64,000 nucleotides of DNA from Lachnospiraceae bacterium. GTDB lineage: Bacteria > Bacillota > Clostridia > Lachnospirales > Lachnospiraceae. This document shows positions 34,987 to 43,883 of this stretch, in pieces (position 1 is the stretch's first letter; each line of letters begins with the position of its first letter). The position numbers and the translations under genes are program-made. Location of the stretch: contig JAFUZJ010000012.1 in the NCBI GenBank assembly GCA_017476665.1, positions 1-64,000 of the forward strand. The letters are read 5' to 3'. The notes below the pieces were generated by a model. The model saw nothing but the letters and a program-made list of their open reading frames with translations. It did no database searches and was not told where the DNA came from.

Positions 34987-35016
34987 TTGACAAGATGCTA
35001 TATAAGTTGTTATGAT
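34987..35016 (+). promoter_or_regulatory. Promoter of glnA
   Basis: TTGACA (34987-34992), 18 bases, then TATGAT (35011-35016). The transcript would start about 35022-35024, that is, directly at the hairpin region described in the next entry. Confidence 0.6.
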
Positions 35017-35023
35017 AAATCAC

Positions 35024-35068
35024 AGAACAAGGGTGTTCTTACGGGTTAGGGTAAGAGCACCCTTTTTT
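35024..35068 (+). promoter_or_regulatory. Antitermination leader of glnA (ANTAR-type hairpins overlapping an intrinsic terminator)
   Basis: A 14-bp stem (35029-35042 with 35051-35064) followed by six T forms a textbook terminator before glnA. Two smaller hairpins exclude it. P1 pairs AGAAC (35024-35028) with GTTCT (35035-35039) around the hexaloop AAGGGT, which has A at loop position 1 and G at 4 as ANTAR targets require. A second stem pairs AGGGT (35048-35052) with ACCCT (35059-35063) around hexaloop AAGAGC, with A1 but not G4. The ANTAR protein is encoded just after glnA. Binding is inferred; the pairings are directly visible. Confidence 0.65.
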
Positions 35069-35086
35069 GCGAAAGGAGAGGCTGAT

Positions 35087-36418
35087 ATGAATCAATATTC
35101 CAGAGATGATATTGTCAGATTGGTGGAAGAGGAGGATGTGGAATTTATCCGCCTGCAGTTTACGGATATGTTCGGTAATCTGAAGAATATAGCGATCACT
35201 GCGAGCCAGCTGGAGCGGGCGCTGGACAACAAGTGTATGTTTGACGGTTCTGCTATTGATGGATTTGTGCGGATTGAGGAGTCGGATATGTATCTGTATC
35301 CAGACTATTCGACTTTTGAGATATTTCCCTGGAGACCGCAGCAGGGGAAGGTGGCCAGAATGCTCTGTGATGTGTACCGTCCCGGCGGAGAGCCTTTTGA
35401 GGGAGATCCCAGATATATTTTGAAGCGCGCAATCCGGAAAGCACAGGAGATGGGATACACTTTCAAGGTGGGGCCGGAGTGCGAGTTTTTCCTGTTTAAT
35501 ACGGATGAAAATACCATGCCGACTACCGAAACCAATGAGCAGGCCGGATTTTTTGATATTGGACCGCTGGATTTCGGAGAGAACGCGAGACGGGATATGG
35601 TCATGACACTGGAGGATATGGATTTTGTGGTGGAGGCATCCCATCACGAGATTTCACCCGCTCAGCATGAGATTGATTTTCAGTATGATGAGGCACTGCA
35701 GACGGCGGATAATATTATGACGTTCCGGTTGGCGGTGCGGACGATCGCGAAGCGGCACGGACTGCATGCTACATTTATGCCGAAGCCCAAGTCCGGCGTG
35801 AACGGTTCCGGTATGCATGTAAATATGTCTCTGCACAAAGGGGATAAAAATGTGTTTGCCGATCCCGCGGATGAACTGGGTCTGAGCGAGGAAGCCTATT
35901 GGTTTATCGGCGGTCTGATGAAGCACATTAAGGGGATGGCGGCGATCACAAACCCGCTGGTAAACTCTTATAAAAGACTGGTGCCGGGGTATGATGCGCC
36001 GGTCTATATCGCGTGGAGTGCCACGAACCGCAGCCCTCTGATCCGGATTCCGGCGGTGAAGGGAGACGGCACACGGATTGAGCTGCGCAGTCCTGATTCC
36101 GCAGCGAATCCTTATCTGATGCTGGCAGTCTGCCTGATGGCGGGATTGGACGGCATTCAGAATCAGATCATGCCGCCTGCGAGAGTAAACGGCAATCTGT
36201 TTGAGATGACGGAGGAAGCGCGGGAACAGGCGGGAATCAGAAAGCTGCCTTCCAGCCTGATGGAAGCGATCGAAGAACTGGAAAAGGATACTTTTATCTG
36301 CGATGTACTGGGTGAGCATTTGTGCAAAAAGTATATTGCTGCCAAACGGGAAGAGTGGAATCAGTATCGTGCCCAGGTGTCCCAGTGGGAAGTGGATCAA
36401 TATTTGAACAAATACTAA
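35087..36418 (+). CDS. glnA: Glutamine synthetase, type I
   Basis: A 443-residue ATP-dependent enzyme that makes glutamine from glutamate and ammonia in the cytoplasm. Motifs include FIRLQFTDMFGNLKN, the metal-site Glu residues in GPECEFFLF, NGSGMHVNMSL, the ATP-site region KRLVPGYDAPVYIAWSATNRSPLIRIP, and RIELRSPDSAANPYLML. The adenylylation Tyr region of long GSI-beta enzymes is absent, so this is the GSI-alpha form. Start 35087 has GAAAGGAGAGG upstream. A terminator/antiterminator leader precedes the gene. Confidence 0.95.
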   Translation: MNQYSRDDIVRLVEEEDVEFIRLQFTDMFGNLKNIAITASQLERALDNKCMFDGSAIDGFVRIEESDMYLYPDYSTFEIFPWRPQQGKVARMLCDVYRPGGEPFEGDPRYILKRAIRKAQEMGYTFKVGPECEFFLFNTDENTMPTTETNEQAGFFDIGPLDFGENARRDMVMTLEDMDFVVEASHHEISPAQHEIDFQYDEALQTADNIMTFRLAVRTIAKRHGLHATFMPKPKSGVNGSGMHVNMSLHKGDKNVFADPADELGLSEEAYWFIGGLMKHIKGMAAITNPLVNSYKRLVPGYDAPVYIAWSATNRSPLIRIPAVKGDGTRIELRSPDSAANPYLMLAVCLMAGLDGIQNQIMPPARVNGNLFEMTEEAREQAGIRKLPSSLMEAIEELEKDTFICDVLGEHLCKKYIAAKREEWNQYRAQVSQWEVDQYLNKY

Positions 36419-36454
36419 ATCTTCTTGTAAAATTCTGCGAGAGGAGGTGGGCAT

Positions 36455-37003
36455 TTGACAAATATTATTGTGGCGCTGCCAAAGCTGGACAATGCCAAGA
36501 GCATCAAGAATATTCTGGTGCGGAGCGGCATTCAGGTCACAGGTATCTGCACAACGGGTGCACAGGCGTTGAGTCAGGCGGACAGTATGCATGACGGAAT
36601 CCTGATCTGCAATTACAAGCTGGCCGATATGATGTATGACCGTTTGCATGAATGCCTGCCGGCAGGATTTGAAATGCTGCTCATGGCGCCTCAGGCAGTG
36701 ATCAATGAATGTTATGGAAACGATATTGTATGCCTCTCTATGCCGCTGCAGGTAAATGATCTGATCAATACGGTCAACATGATGGCGGACAATATCGAGA
36801 GGAGGCGCAGGAAGAAGCGTCTGCAGCCGAAGGTGAGGACTGCGGAGGAAGAGGCGGTACTCACGGATGCAAAGACGCTTTTGATGGAGCGGAACCATAT
36901 GACGGAACAGGAGGCCCACCGGTATCTGCAGAAATGCAGCATGGACAGTGGAACCAATATGGTGGAAGCGGCGGAAATGGTACTGACAATGATGAAGGAG
37001 TAA
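36455..37003 (+). CDS. ANTAR-domain response-regulator-like antiterminator
   Basis: A 182-residue RNA-binding regulator. The N-terminal ~115 residues are a receiver-like domain without the usual phosphoryl-acceptor Asp context (ILICNYKLADMMYDRL in that place), so it may be controlled by a partner or ligand rather than by phosphorylation. The C-terminal ANTAR domain (about 125-182) shows the three-helix pattern: AKTLLMERNHMTEQEAHRYL, then QKCSMDSGTNMVEAAEMVL. It lies 36 bases after glnA. In Clostridium a downstream ANTAR protein (called GlnR there) is known to antiterminate glnA, and the hairpins before glnA here support the same circuit. Confidence 0.85.
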   Translation: MTNIIVALPKLDNAKSIKNILVRSGIQVTGICTTGAQALSQADSMHDGILICNYKLADMMYDRLHECLPAGFEMLLMAPQAVINECYGNDIVCLSMPLQVNDLINTVNMMADNIERRRRKKRLQPKVRTAEEEAVLTDAKTLLMERNHMTEQEAHRYLQKCSMDSGTNMVEAAEMVLTMMKE

Positions 37004-37007
37004 AAAA

Positions 37008-37865
37008 ATGAAATTTACCAAGATGCAGGGATGCGGCAATGATTATGTGTATGTGAACGGTTTTGAGGAGAAGATTTCCCCCAAGCAGAAGCCGGAGATC
37101 GTAAAACGCCTCAGCGACAGACATTTCGGGATTGGCGGCGATGGGGTGATCTTCATCAATCCTGCCGAGGAAGCGGATTTTGAGATGGAGATGTACAATG
37201 CGGACGGCAGCCGCTCGGAGATGTGCGGGAACGGGATCCGCTGTGTGGCGAAATATGTGTACGACAAAGGACTGACGGATGAGGGCAGGATCACCATTGT
37301 CAGCGCGGGAAAGATCAAGTACCTGGAGCTCACGGTGGAAGGTAAGACGAAAGACACCAGAGGCGCAGTGACGAAAGTGCGCGTCAATATGGGCAGTCCT
37401 ATTCTGGTGCCGGAGGAGATTCCGGTGCAGGCAGCAGGAGAGCAGGCAGTGGACGAGCCGATCCTCGTATGCGGTCAGGAATACCGCATGACCTGTGTGT
37501 CCATGGGGAATCCCCATGCGGTGGTGTTTATGAAAGATGTGGCGCATCTGGAGATTGAGAAGGTGGGTCCCTATTTTGAAAATCATGAGAGGTTTCCCAG
37601 ACGGACGAACACAGAGTTTGTGGAGGTGCTTGACAGACAGCATGTGTTCATGCGGGTGTGGGAGCGAGGTACCGGAGAGACGCTGGCCTGTGGAACCGGG
37701 TGCTGTGCCACAGCGGTGGCCTGTGTATTGAACGGGCTGACGGATGATGAGATCACGGTGAAGGTTCTGGGCGGTGAGCTGCAGATCAAGTGGGACAGAG
37801 AGCAGAATGTGGTGTTTATGACAGGACCTGCGGAGATTGTGTTTGAAGGGGAGGTTGAGTTGTAA
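37008..37865 (+). CDS. dapF: Diaminopimelate epimerase
   Basis: A 285-residue cofactor-free epimerase that turns LL- into meso-diaminopimelate for lysine and peptidoglycan. The two catalytic cysteines are seen in [13 protein letters not shown] and [13 protein letters not shown]. The start [17 protein letters not shown] and [21 protein letters not shown] are typical. It starts four bases after the ANTAR gene and ends one base before dapL, so the last two steps of the aminotransferase route to meso-DAP are encoded together. Confidence 0.95.
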   Translation: MKFTKMQGCGNDYVYVNGFEEKISPKQKPEIVKRLSDRHFGIGGDGVIFINPAEEADFEMEMYNADGSRSEMCGNGIRCVAKYVYDKGLTDEGRITIVSAGKIKYLELTVEGKTKDTRGAVTKVRVNMGSPILVPEEIPVQAAGEQAVDEPILVCGQEYRMTCVSMGNPHAVVFMKDVAHLEIEKVGPYFENHERFPRRTNTEFVEVLDRQHVFMRVWERGTGETLACGTGCCATAVACVLNGLTDDEITVKVLGGELQIKWDREQNVVFMTGPAEIVFEGEVEL

Positions 37866-37866
37866 G

Positions 37867-39081
37867 ATGTTTCAGTTAAATGAGAATTATTTAAAGCTGC
37901 CGGGGAGTTATCTGTTTTCTACAATCGGGAAGAAAGTGAACGCCTATGCGGCAGCCCATCCGGAAAAGAAGATCATCCGGTTGGGAATCGGCGATGTAAC
38001 GCAGCCGTTGGCGCCTGCGATCATTGAGGCGATGCACAAGGCCGTGGATGAGATGGGAAAAGCGGAAACTTTCCATGGATATGCGCCGGATCTGGGGTAT
38101 GAGTTTTTACGGAATGCCATTGCGGAAAATGATTATAAATCCAGGGGCTGTGAGGTTGCAGCGGACGAGATCTTTATCTCCGACGGAGCAAAATGTGATT
38201 CCGGAAATATCCAGGAGATCTTCAGCAGGGACAATAAAATTGCGGTCTGCGATCCCGTGTATCCGGTGTATGTGGATTCCAATGTGATGGCGGGCAGGAC
38301 AGGAACCTATGACAAAGAAACGGAGACCTGGTCGGATGTGATCTATATGCCCTGCGTGGCGGAGAATGGATTTGCGCCGGAACTGCCGAAGCAAACGCCG
38401 GATCTGATCTATCTGTGTTTTCCGAACAACCCGACCGGAGCAACGATCACGAAAGCCCAGCTGCAGGAGTGGGTGGACTATGCCAATAAAGTCGGAGCGG
38501 TGATCATCTATGACGCCGCCTATGAGGCATACATTGCGGAGGCGGATGTGCCCCACAGTATCTATGAGTGTGAGGGGGCGAGAACCTGCGCCATCGAACT
38601 GCGGTCTTTCTCTAAGAATGCTGGGTTTACCGGTGTGCGCCTGGGCTTTACGGTGGTGCCCAAGGATCTGAAGTGTGGAGATGTGGCACTGCATTCGCTG
38701 TGGGCAAGACGGCATGGCACGAAATACAACGGCGCGCCTTATATTGTACAGCGCGCGGGGGAAGCGGTTTATTCCGAGGCGGGTAAGGCACAGCTGAAGG
38801 AGCAGGTTGCCTATTACATGAAAAATGCCCATTATATCCTGAATGGGCTGCGGGATGCCGGATTTACGGTTTCGGGCGGCGTAAATGCGCCTTATATCTG
38901 GCTGAAAGCGCCGAACGGTATGACCAGCTGGGAATTTTTTGACTATCTGTTGGAAAAAGTGAATGTGGTAGGAACGCCGGGAGCCGGATTTGGTCCCAGC
39001 GGGGAAACTTACTTTCGCCTGACTGCGTTTGGAAGCTACGAAAACACAGTGGAAGCGGTAGACAGAATTCGACATATTTAA
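37867..39081 (+). CDS. dapL: LL-diaminopimelate aminotransferase
   Basis: A 404-residue PLP enzyme that converts tetrahydrodipicolinate and glutamate directly to LL-DAP, bypassing the succinyl or acetyl branches. Motifs: [60 protein letters not shown], and the PLP lysine in [17 protein letters not shown]. The start at 37867 lies just after the dapF stop and has GGGGAGG upstream. A strong terminator follows the stop codon. Confidence 0.95.
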   Translation: MFQLNENYLKLPGSYLFSTIGKKVNAYAAAHPEKKIIRLGIGDVTQPLAPAIIEAMHKAVDEMGKAETFHGYAPDLGYEFLRNAIAENDYKSRGCEVAADEIFISDGAKCDSGNIQEIFSRDNKIAVCDPVYPVYVDSNVMAGRTGTYDKETETWSDVIYMPCVAENGFAPELPKQTPDLIYLCFPNNPTGATITKAQLQEWVDYANKVGAVIIYDAAYEAYIAEADVPHSIYECEGARTCAIELRSFSKNAGFTGVRLGFTVVPKDLKCGDVALHSLWARRHGTKYNGAPYIVQRAGEAVYSEAGKAQLKEQVAYYMKNAHYILNGLRDAGFTVSGGVNAPYIWLKAPNGMTSWEFFDYLLEKVNVVGTPGAGFGPSGETYFRLTAFGSYENTVEAVDRIRHI

Positions 39082-39935
39082 GATGCGTCATGATGCATAT
39101 TTTGGGGGCTGTCCTTAGGGGCAGCCTCTTTTTGCGTGGACGGAGTGATGGTGGACAAAAATTTGATCCGTTCAGCCGTATAAACTTCAATCTGTTTCCA
39201 GAGGGAGTGCAGCTGCTTTTTGTGGGTGCATAGTTTCTCCGTGCAGTTTCGGCAGCGGAGATAATCGTTGGTATTCTCAGAGAAACGCTCCGGGTGTCTG
39301 TAAAAGGTGATCTCCCATCTGATCAGCAGAGCCACAGACAAGAGGAGCAGGCTCCAGGAATAGTTTCTGGGGATAAAAAAGAGCGGTGTAAACATCATGG
39401 CATAATCCCAGTTGTAGATCCGACAGGTGCTGCAGCATTTATTTTTCAGGAACCATGACTGGAACGGACAGAAAAACAGAATGCAGATCATGTCGCAGAC
39501 CGAGTAAGCGCTGGCTAACAGGATCATAATCCCGTCGTCCAAAAAGCCCGCCATATGCAGGGCACCGAAGAGAGCGTTGAAGCAGATCCAGATCAAAGCC
39601 ACCAGCATCACGGCGTTGTTGTCATGGATCACAATGTCAGTGTTGCCGGATTTGATGTAGTTGCGGGCAAATTGTTTTTGGCAGCCGGGGCTCTCAAGGC
39701 GCGAGGGAAAAAAGCGAAGGATCATCTCAAACACAAACACGGCCCACACCACTACCCAGACTAAAGGGCGTTCTTCCATACGCTCAATGATCTCTATGCC
39801 ATAGTGCAGGCGGTAGGCAATATAGTCCACCAGCAGCCAGAGAAATAATGCGGAGCGGTAAACCAGCCGCACATAATGCAGGGTGCTTACGGGAGTCAAT
39901 TTTATTTTTCTTGATCCGGAATTCGTCGCGCTCAT
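39078..39935 (-). CDS. Membrane protein of unknown function
   Basis: A 285-residue protein with about six membrane helices: near residues 25-45 ([15 protein letters not shown]), 57-75 ([16 protein letters not shown]), 108-125, 132-160 ([18 protein letters not shown]), 175-205 and a last one. After the last helix comes a Cys cluster, [13 protein letters not shown], plus [15 protein letters not shown] between helices, so a metal or disulfide site is possible. I do not recognise a named family. The last codons overlap the stop codon of dapL on the other strand. A near-consensus promoter lies upstream. Confidence 0.7.
   Translation of the reverse strand: MSATNSGSRKIKLTPVSTLHYVRLVYRSALFLWLLVDYIAYRLHYGIEIIERMEERPLVWVVVWAVFVFEMILRFFPSRLESPGCQKQFARNYIKSGNTDIVIHDNNAVMLVALIWICFNALFGALHMAGFLDDGIMILLASAYSVCDMICILFFCPFQSWFLKNKCCSTCRIYNWDYAMMFTPLFFIPRNYSWSLLLLSVALLIRWEITFYRHPERFSENTNDYLRCRNCTEKLCTHKKQLHSLWKQIEVYTAERIKFLSTITPSTQKEAAPKDSPQNMHHDAS
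39105..39133. terminator. Terminator after dapL, inside the 3' end of the convergent gene
   Basis: A 10-bp stem (39105-39114 with 39119-39128, GGGGCTGTCC/GGGGCAGCCTC with one or two G-T pairs) is followed by five T. It overlaps the last codons of the minus-strand gene. Confidence 0.7.
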
Positions 39936-39965
39936 GCCTTTTACCTCAGAAAGTCGTTTGTATTC

Positions 39966-39994
39966 ACTATAATCAATTTTGGAAGAGGTGTCAA
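39966..39994 (-). promoter_or_regulatory. Promoter of the minus-strand membrane protein gene
   Basis: On the minus strand TTGACA (39989-39994), 17 bases, then TATAGT (39966-39971), about 30 bases before the start codon. Confidence 0.65.
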
Positions 39995-40063
39995 GAAATC
40001 GGGTTTCACTTATGTTACAAATGTGATATGATAAAACAAAACATGCAGAGAAGGTAAAAATTT

Positions 40064-40987
40064 ATGAAAGTCAAATGCAAATATTGTGACTCGCTCATAG
40101 ACGATACCTATACCAATTGTCCCAACTGCGGGGCGGCATTGGACACGGTTCAGCGCTTTGCGAACAAGCAGCCGCAGACCATAGAGGAACTGCAGAAGTG
40201 GTATATGGCAATGAAACTGCCGCCGGAGGAGGTGACACGCTTCTTCATCGGCAAGGACATCAAGGAACCGCGCGCTTTCGGTATTTACAGAGATGCGGAC
40301 GGTGATTTTGTCGTCTATAAAAACAAGTCGGACGGCAGTAGGGCTGTGCGCTACCAAGGCGCCGACGAGGCCTATGCGGTCAACGAAATCTATCAGCGTC
40401 TGAAGGAGGAAATCGTCAATCAAAAATCCCTCAACGCCGATCGGAGAATGCAGCAGGCGAGAGAATCCGAAAGAGCATACCGGAGCGGGCAGACGAAGAC
40501 AACGAAAAAACGCAGGCGTTCTAGTCTGGTCACAATTGTCTTTGTGATCGTTATGGTCAATATGATTTCTTCCATGCTCATTGCTGCACTCAGTAGCTCC
40601 TACAGAAACACCGCGTCAGTGCCGAGACCGGCAGTGGGCTATTACAGCTATGACGGAGCGGACTACTACTATCAGGGAAATGACTGGTACTATTATGATG
40701 AAGCCGGCGATGACTGGGGACATACCGTAGAGGAAAAAATCCCGGAGGCAGTTGCCAACGACATTGAGGGACAGTACCACATTGACGGCGAAGGACACGA
40801 GGGACTTCCCTTTGAGGACACTTTCTGGTATCATGAGCCTTCCACAAGTACTTACAATGATTATGACAGCGGCTACGACAGTTATGACAGTTACGACAAT
40901 GACAGCTATGACTGGGATGATGATTACGGGTGGGATTCCAATGACTCCTGGGACTCCTATGACTCGGACTGGGATTCGGACTGGTGA
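40064..40987 (+). CDS. Zinc-ribbon membrane protein with Asp/Tyr/Ser/Trp-rich tail
   Basis: A 307-residue protein in four parts: an N-terminal zinc ribbon (CKYCDSLIDDTYTNCPNCGA), a ~110-residue middle domain, a basic stop (TKKRRRSSL) before one membrane helix (VTIVFVIVMVNMISSMLIAAL, about residues 153-173), and an outer region. The last ~60 residues are low-complexity repeats of Asp, Tyr, Ser and Trp (for example YDSGYDSYDSYDND). The basic residues before the helix suggest the ribbon is cytoplasmic and the acidic tail external. An extended -10 (TGATATGAT, 40024-40032) precedes the gene. Function unknown; the tail could bind cations or cell wall. Confidence 0.7.
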   Translation: MKVKCKYCDSLIDDTYTNCPNCGAALDTVQRFANKQPQTIEELQKWYMAMKLPPEEVTRFFIGKDIKEPRAFGIYRDADGDFVVYKNKSDGSRAVRYQGADEAYAVNEIYQRLKEEIVNQKSLNADRRMQQARESERAYRSGQTKTTKKRRRSSLVTIVFVIVMVNMISSMLIAALSSSYRNTASVPRPAVGYYSYDGADYYYQGNDWYYYDEAGDDWGHTVEEKIPEAVANDIEGQYHIDGEGHEGLPFEDTFWYHEPSTSTYNDYDSGYDSYDSYDNDSYDWDDDYGWDSNDSWDSYDSDWDSDW

Positions 40988-41472
40988 TGATGAGAGATAT
41001 GGATAGCAACGCGGATAGGAATAGGGCTGTACTTATTGTGATCGATATGCAGCAAAAATATATTCCCATGTATGATACCGGACTGGTGGAAAGAGTGAAC
41101 GTGGTCATAAATGCGTACCATGAGGCCGGATTGCCTGTCCTGTACGTGAAAAATATCGGCAGGCCGGAGAATGCCGCACAATATGAACTGGCAGAAAATC
41201 TGGTGATGGTATCCGATCAGATTTTTGAAAAGCGCAGTCCCAGTGCGTTTACCTCGGAAGCATTTGTGCAGGAGTTGGAACGATTGCACGCAGATACGCT
41301 GGAAATCGCAGGGGTGGACGGAAACTGCTGCGTTGCGCAGACTGCCATGGAGGCGGTGAAAAGAGGATATCAGGTAAGGGTACTGGTGGGGAGTGTCGGC
41401 TTCAGGAACAAGAAGCTTTGGGATAAAACGGTTAAGTTGTTGGAAGGAAGTGAGAATCTGGAGATTGGTTGA
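40987..41472 (+). CDS. Isochorismatase-family cysteine hydrolase
   Basis: A protein of about 161 residues of the isochorismatase/nicotinamidase fold. The catalytic Asp is in LIVIDMQQKYIP, the Lys position is in FEKRSPSAF, and the Cys is in VDGNCCVAQTAMEAVKRGY, so the triad is complete. Substrates in this family include nicotinamide, isochorismate and N-carbamoyl compounds; none can be chosen here. The start overlaps the stop of the preceding gene (TGATGATG), with no clear ribosome binding site, so expression may depend on translational coupling. Confidence 0.8.
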   Translation: MMRDMDSNADRNRAVLIVIDMQQKYIPMYDTGLVERVNVVINAYHEAGLPVLYVKNIGRPENAAQYELAENLVMVSDQIFEKRSPSAFTSEAFVQELERLHADTLEIAGVDGNCCVAQTAMEAVKRGYQVRVLVGSVGFRNKKLWDKTVKLLEGSENLEIG

Positions 41473-41507
41473 TAGTTATTAAATTTTGCAAATCTTAAAA
41501 TCGAATA

Positions 41508-41536
41508 TTGACTGCTGATAAATATTGTATTACAAT
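41508..41536 (+). promoter_or_regulatory. Promoter before the Rpn-type gene
   Basis: TTGACT (41508-41513), 17 bases, then TACAAT (41531-41536). The leader to the gene is ~150 bases and contains the hairpin motif GGCGTATCGCC (41566-41576), also found in the leader at 18150-18160. The rest of the 220-base gap is AT-rich and holds nothing else I can name. Confidence 0.55.
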
Positions 41537-41695
41537 AATTACATCGTAATTCAATGTGCATATCTGGCGTATCGCCATATTTCACCGTGAATGGATAATT
41601 ATACAAACTGAATAGATATGGCAGATAACAGTTGTCGGATAGTCTATTTTTAACACTCTTTTCTGTCGTATCAAAGAAAACAGAAAGGAGTATGA

Positions 41696-42670
41696 ATGAA
41701 ACAGACTACTTATTTGAACAGAAGCCTTGACTCCTATGGGGATAGGGCGGAATTTGATGCAGAAGCAAAAAAGATTACAGCGGACAAAGGGGTTTTGGCA
41801 AGAATTTTACAGAGCAATGTCGTGGAACTCAAGGATTACGATCTGCAGGAAATAGAAACATTTATTGAAGGAACTGAAATCTCAAAAGTACCTCTGATCC
41901 CGGGGAGTAAGACGGAGGCAATCACCGGAATGAACACGGAAGATTCTGTGCCGGGGGAAGGCAAGATCACATATGATGTGCGCTTTTATGTTTGCATACC
42001 GGGGAAAGAGCGCATCAGAATTTTGCTGAATGTAGAGATACAAAAAGACTTTTATCCGGGATATGATCTGGTGCCCAGAGGGATATTTTATTGTTGCCGT
42101 ATGATTTCTGCGCAGATGGACACAGAATTTACCGGGGAGGATTATGATAAGATCAAGAAGGTTTATTCAATTTGGCTGTGTCTGAATGCGCCTCTGATAG
42201 AGGCAGATACGATCACCAGTTATCGTATCACACCGGAGAATATCGTGGGAGCAGTGGATTCCAAACGGCATAGATACGATCTTTTGAATGTGACAATGAT
42301 CGGATTGAATGAAGACAGCTATCAAAAGAGAGCAACGGATTTGCATGGATATTTGGGGACAATTTTTTCTCCCAAGCTTTCATCAGATGATAAGGTAAAG
42401 ATGTTGGAGCAGGATTATGGCGTAAAGCCGACCAAAGAGGTAAAGGAGGGGTTACAGAAAATGCGAGGGTTGGCAGATTGGTATGAGGCACGTGGGATAG
42501 AGCATACTACCAAAGACTTGTTAGTCCGGTTGTTGGGGCGACTGGGACAGATTCCGGAGGATTTGCAGTATAAAATAGACGCGCAAAATGACATTGCGGT
42601 TTTGAAAAATTGGTTCCAGATTGGATTGGAAGTGACCAGCATTAAGGAGTTTTTAGAGAAAATATCATAA
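41696..42670 (+). CDS. Rpn/PD-(D/E)XK nuclease family transposase-like protein
   Basis: A 324-residue protein with the PD-(D/E)XK pattern. VLARILQSNVVEL is the usual first helix. The core has the Asp in TYDVRFYVCIPG, then the E-x-K pair in LLNVEIQKDFYPGYDLVPRGIFYC. The C-terminal half is helical and resembles the fragment at the window start. Rpn proteins promote recombination by DNA cleavage and are abundant and variable in Lachnospiraceae; some act in phage defence. GAAAGGAG precedes the ATG. The gene is single and has its own promoter. Confidence 0.75.
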   Translation: MKQTTYLNRSLDSYGDRAEFDAEAKKITADKGVLARILQSNVVELKDYDLQEIETFIEGTEISKVPLIPGSKTEAITGMNTEDSVPGEGKITYDVRFYVCIPGKERIRILLNVEIQKDFYPGYDLVPRGIFYCCRMISAQMDTEFTGEDYDKIKKVYSIWLCLNAPLIEADTITSYRITPENIVGAVDSKRHRYDLLNVTMIGLNEDSYQKRATDLHGYLGTIFSPKLSSDDKVKMLEQDYGVKPTKEVKEGLQKMRGLADWYEARGIEHTTKDLLVRLLGRLGQIPEDLQYKIDAQNDIAVLKNWFQIGLEVTSIKEFLEKIS

Positions 42671-42689
42671 AGATTAAGGAATACTTGTT

Positions 42690-43337
42690 ATGAATTACAA
42701 AGCGATTCTTTTCGACTTCGATTATACGTTGGGTGACTCGACCAATGGCATTGTCCTCAGCGTCAATTATGCGCTTGTAAAACTTGGTCATGTGCAAAAG
42801 AGTGTGGAGGACATCAGAAAGACAATAGGTCTGTCATTAAAAGATACTTATTTTACTTTAACAGGAGACAATAATCTTAATGCGGCAATGCTGTTTTCAA
42901 AGTATTTTAAGGAGAAAGCAGATAGGGTTATGGTTGACAACACAGATCTATATCCAAATGTAAAAGAAAGTTTGTTAAGCCTTAGACATCATGGTTGCAA
43001 AATCGGTATTGTGACGACAAAGTTTCATTATCGAATTCAGCAGATTTTACAGAAATGCAATGTGCCTGATTTGGTTGATTTGATTGTGGGCGCAGAGGAT
43101 GTACAAATAGAAAAACCGAATCCGGAGGGATTGATTTTGGCTGTGGAGCAGCTTGGTTTATTGAAAGAAGAAGTTCTGTATGTTGGAGACAGTTTTGTGG
43201 ATGCGCAGACAGCTCAAAATGCAGGTATCAGCTTTGTGGGGGTCTTGACCGGAACAACTACAAGAGAGGAATTTGCAGATTATCCCAATTTATATATTGG
43301 GGATACCGTAGCGGAAATTGTGAACTATGTTTTATAG
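42690..43337 (+). CDS. HAD-superfamily hydrolase, phosphoglycolate-phosphatase-like
   Basis: A 215-residue HAD phosphatase. Motif I is LFDFDYTLGDS (nucleophile Asp and Asp+2), motif II is the Thr in IGIVTTKFHYR, motif III is the Lys in EKPNPEG, and motif IV is VGDSFVDAQTAQNAG. The cap is of the helical type, as in phosphoglycolate phosphatase and nucleotide phosphatases. It lies 19 bases after the Rpn gene and 12 bases before the NADAR gene, so the three may be one transcript. The substrate is unknown. Confidence 0.85.
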   Translation: MNYKAILFDFDYTLGDSTNGIVLSVNYALVKLGHVQKSVEDIRKTIGLSLKDTYFTLTGDNNLNAAMLFSKYFKEKADRVMVDNTDLYPNVKESLLSLRHHGCKIGIVTTKFHYRIQQILQKCNVPDLVDLIVGAEDVQIEKPNPEGLILAVEQLGLLKEEVLYVGDSFVDAQTAQNAGISFVGVLTGTTTREEFADYPNLYIGDTVAEIVNYVL

Positions 43338-43349
43338 AGGAGGCATTTT

Positions 43350-43823
43350 ATGAGAAATATTATTTGTTTTCACAATCCTGATGAAACTGGTGGCTATCTG
43401 AGTAACTGGTACTTGTCGGATTTTAAAGTGCATGACGTGCAGTATACTTCCATGGAGCAATTTATGATGCATCAAAAGGCGTTGACTTTCCATGATGCAG
43501 AGATTGCAGCGCAGATTTTAAACACTTCCGATGTAGGAAAAATCAAAGCATTGGGGCGGAGTGTGCACAATTATAATGACATCATCTGGAACGGGGTGCG
43601 TCAGATCATTGTATATCAAGGTCTGTTGGCAAAATTCAGTCAAAACCAGGTATTAAAAGAAAAGTTGCTTGAAACCGGCGATGATATTTTGGCTGAGTGT
43701 GCGGTGCAGGATAGAATATGGGGGATTGGCTTGTCCATGAAAGATCCGAAACGGTTTCAGATGGAAGAATGGCAGGGGAGTAATCTGTTAGGATTTTCGC
43801 TTATGTTGGTGAGAGAAAATTAG
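43350..43823 (+). CDS. NADAR-family protein
   Basis: A 157-residue NADAR (DUF1768) protein. Diagnostic blocks are GYLSNWYLSDF, TSMEQFMMHQKALTF with the conserved Glu, GRSVHNYNDIIWNGVRQIIVYQG and DRIWGIGLSM. NADAR proteins are N-glycosidases; known members remove ADP-ribose from modified guanine or act on riboflavin intermediates, and they often sit in conflict systems. GAGGAGG stands before the ATG. It follows a HAD phosphatase gene by 12 bases. Confidence 0.88.
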   Translation: MRNIICFHNPDETGGYLSNWYLSDFKVHDVQYTSMEQFMMHQKALTFHDAEIAAQILNTSDVGKIKALGRSVHNYNDIIWNGVRQIIVYQGLLAKFSQNQVLKEKLLETGDDILAECAVQDRIWGIGLSMKDPKRFQMEEWQGSNLLGFSLMLVREN

Positions 43824-43883
43824 CTTTCTTGATCAATGGGTGGATGTGGGGCTTAAAAATGTGCTTCGTACATTTAGAGATCA

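Noticed and set aside
35654..37039. A 461-codon minus-strand frame across glnA and the ANTAR gene
   Set aside because: It crosses two conserved plus-strand genes and their gap, and its translation is His/Arg/Leu-rich without motifs.
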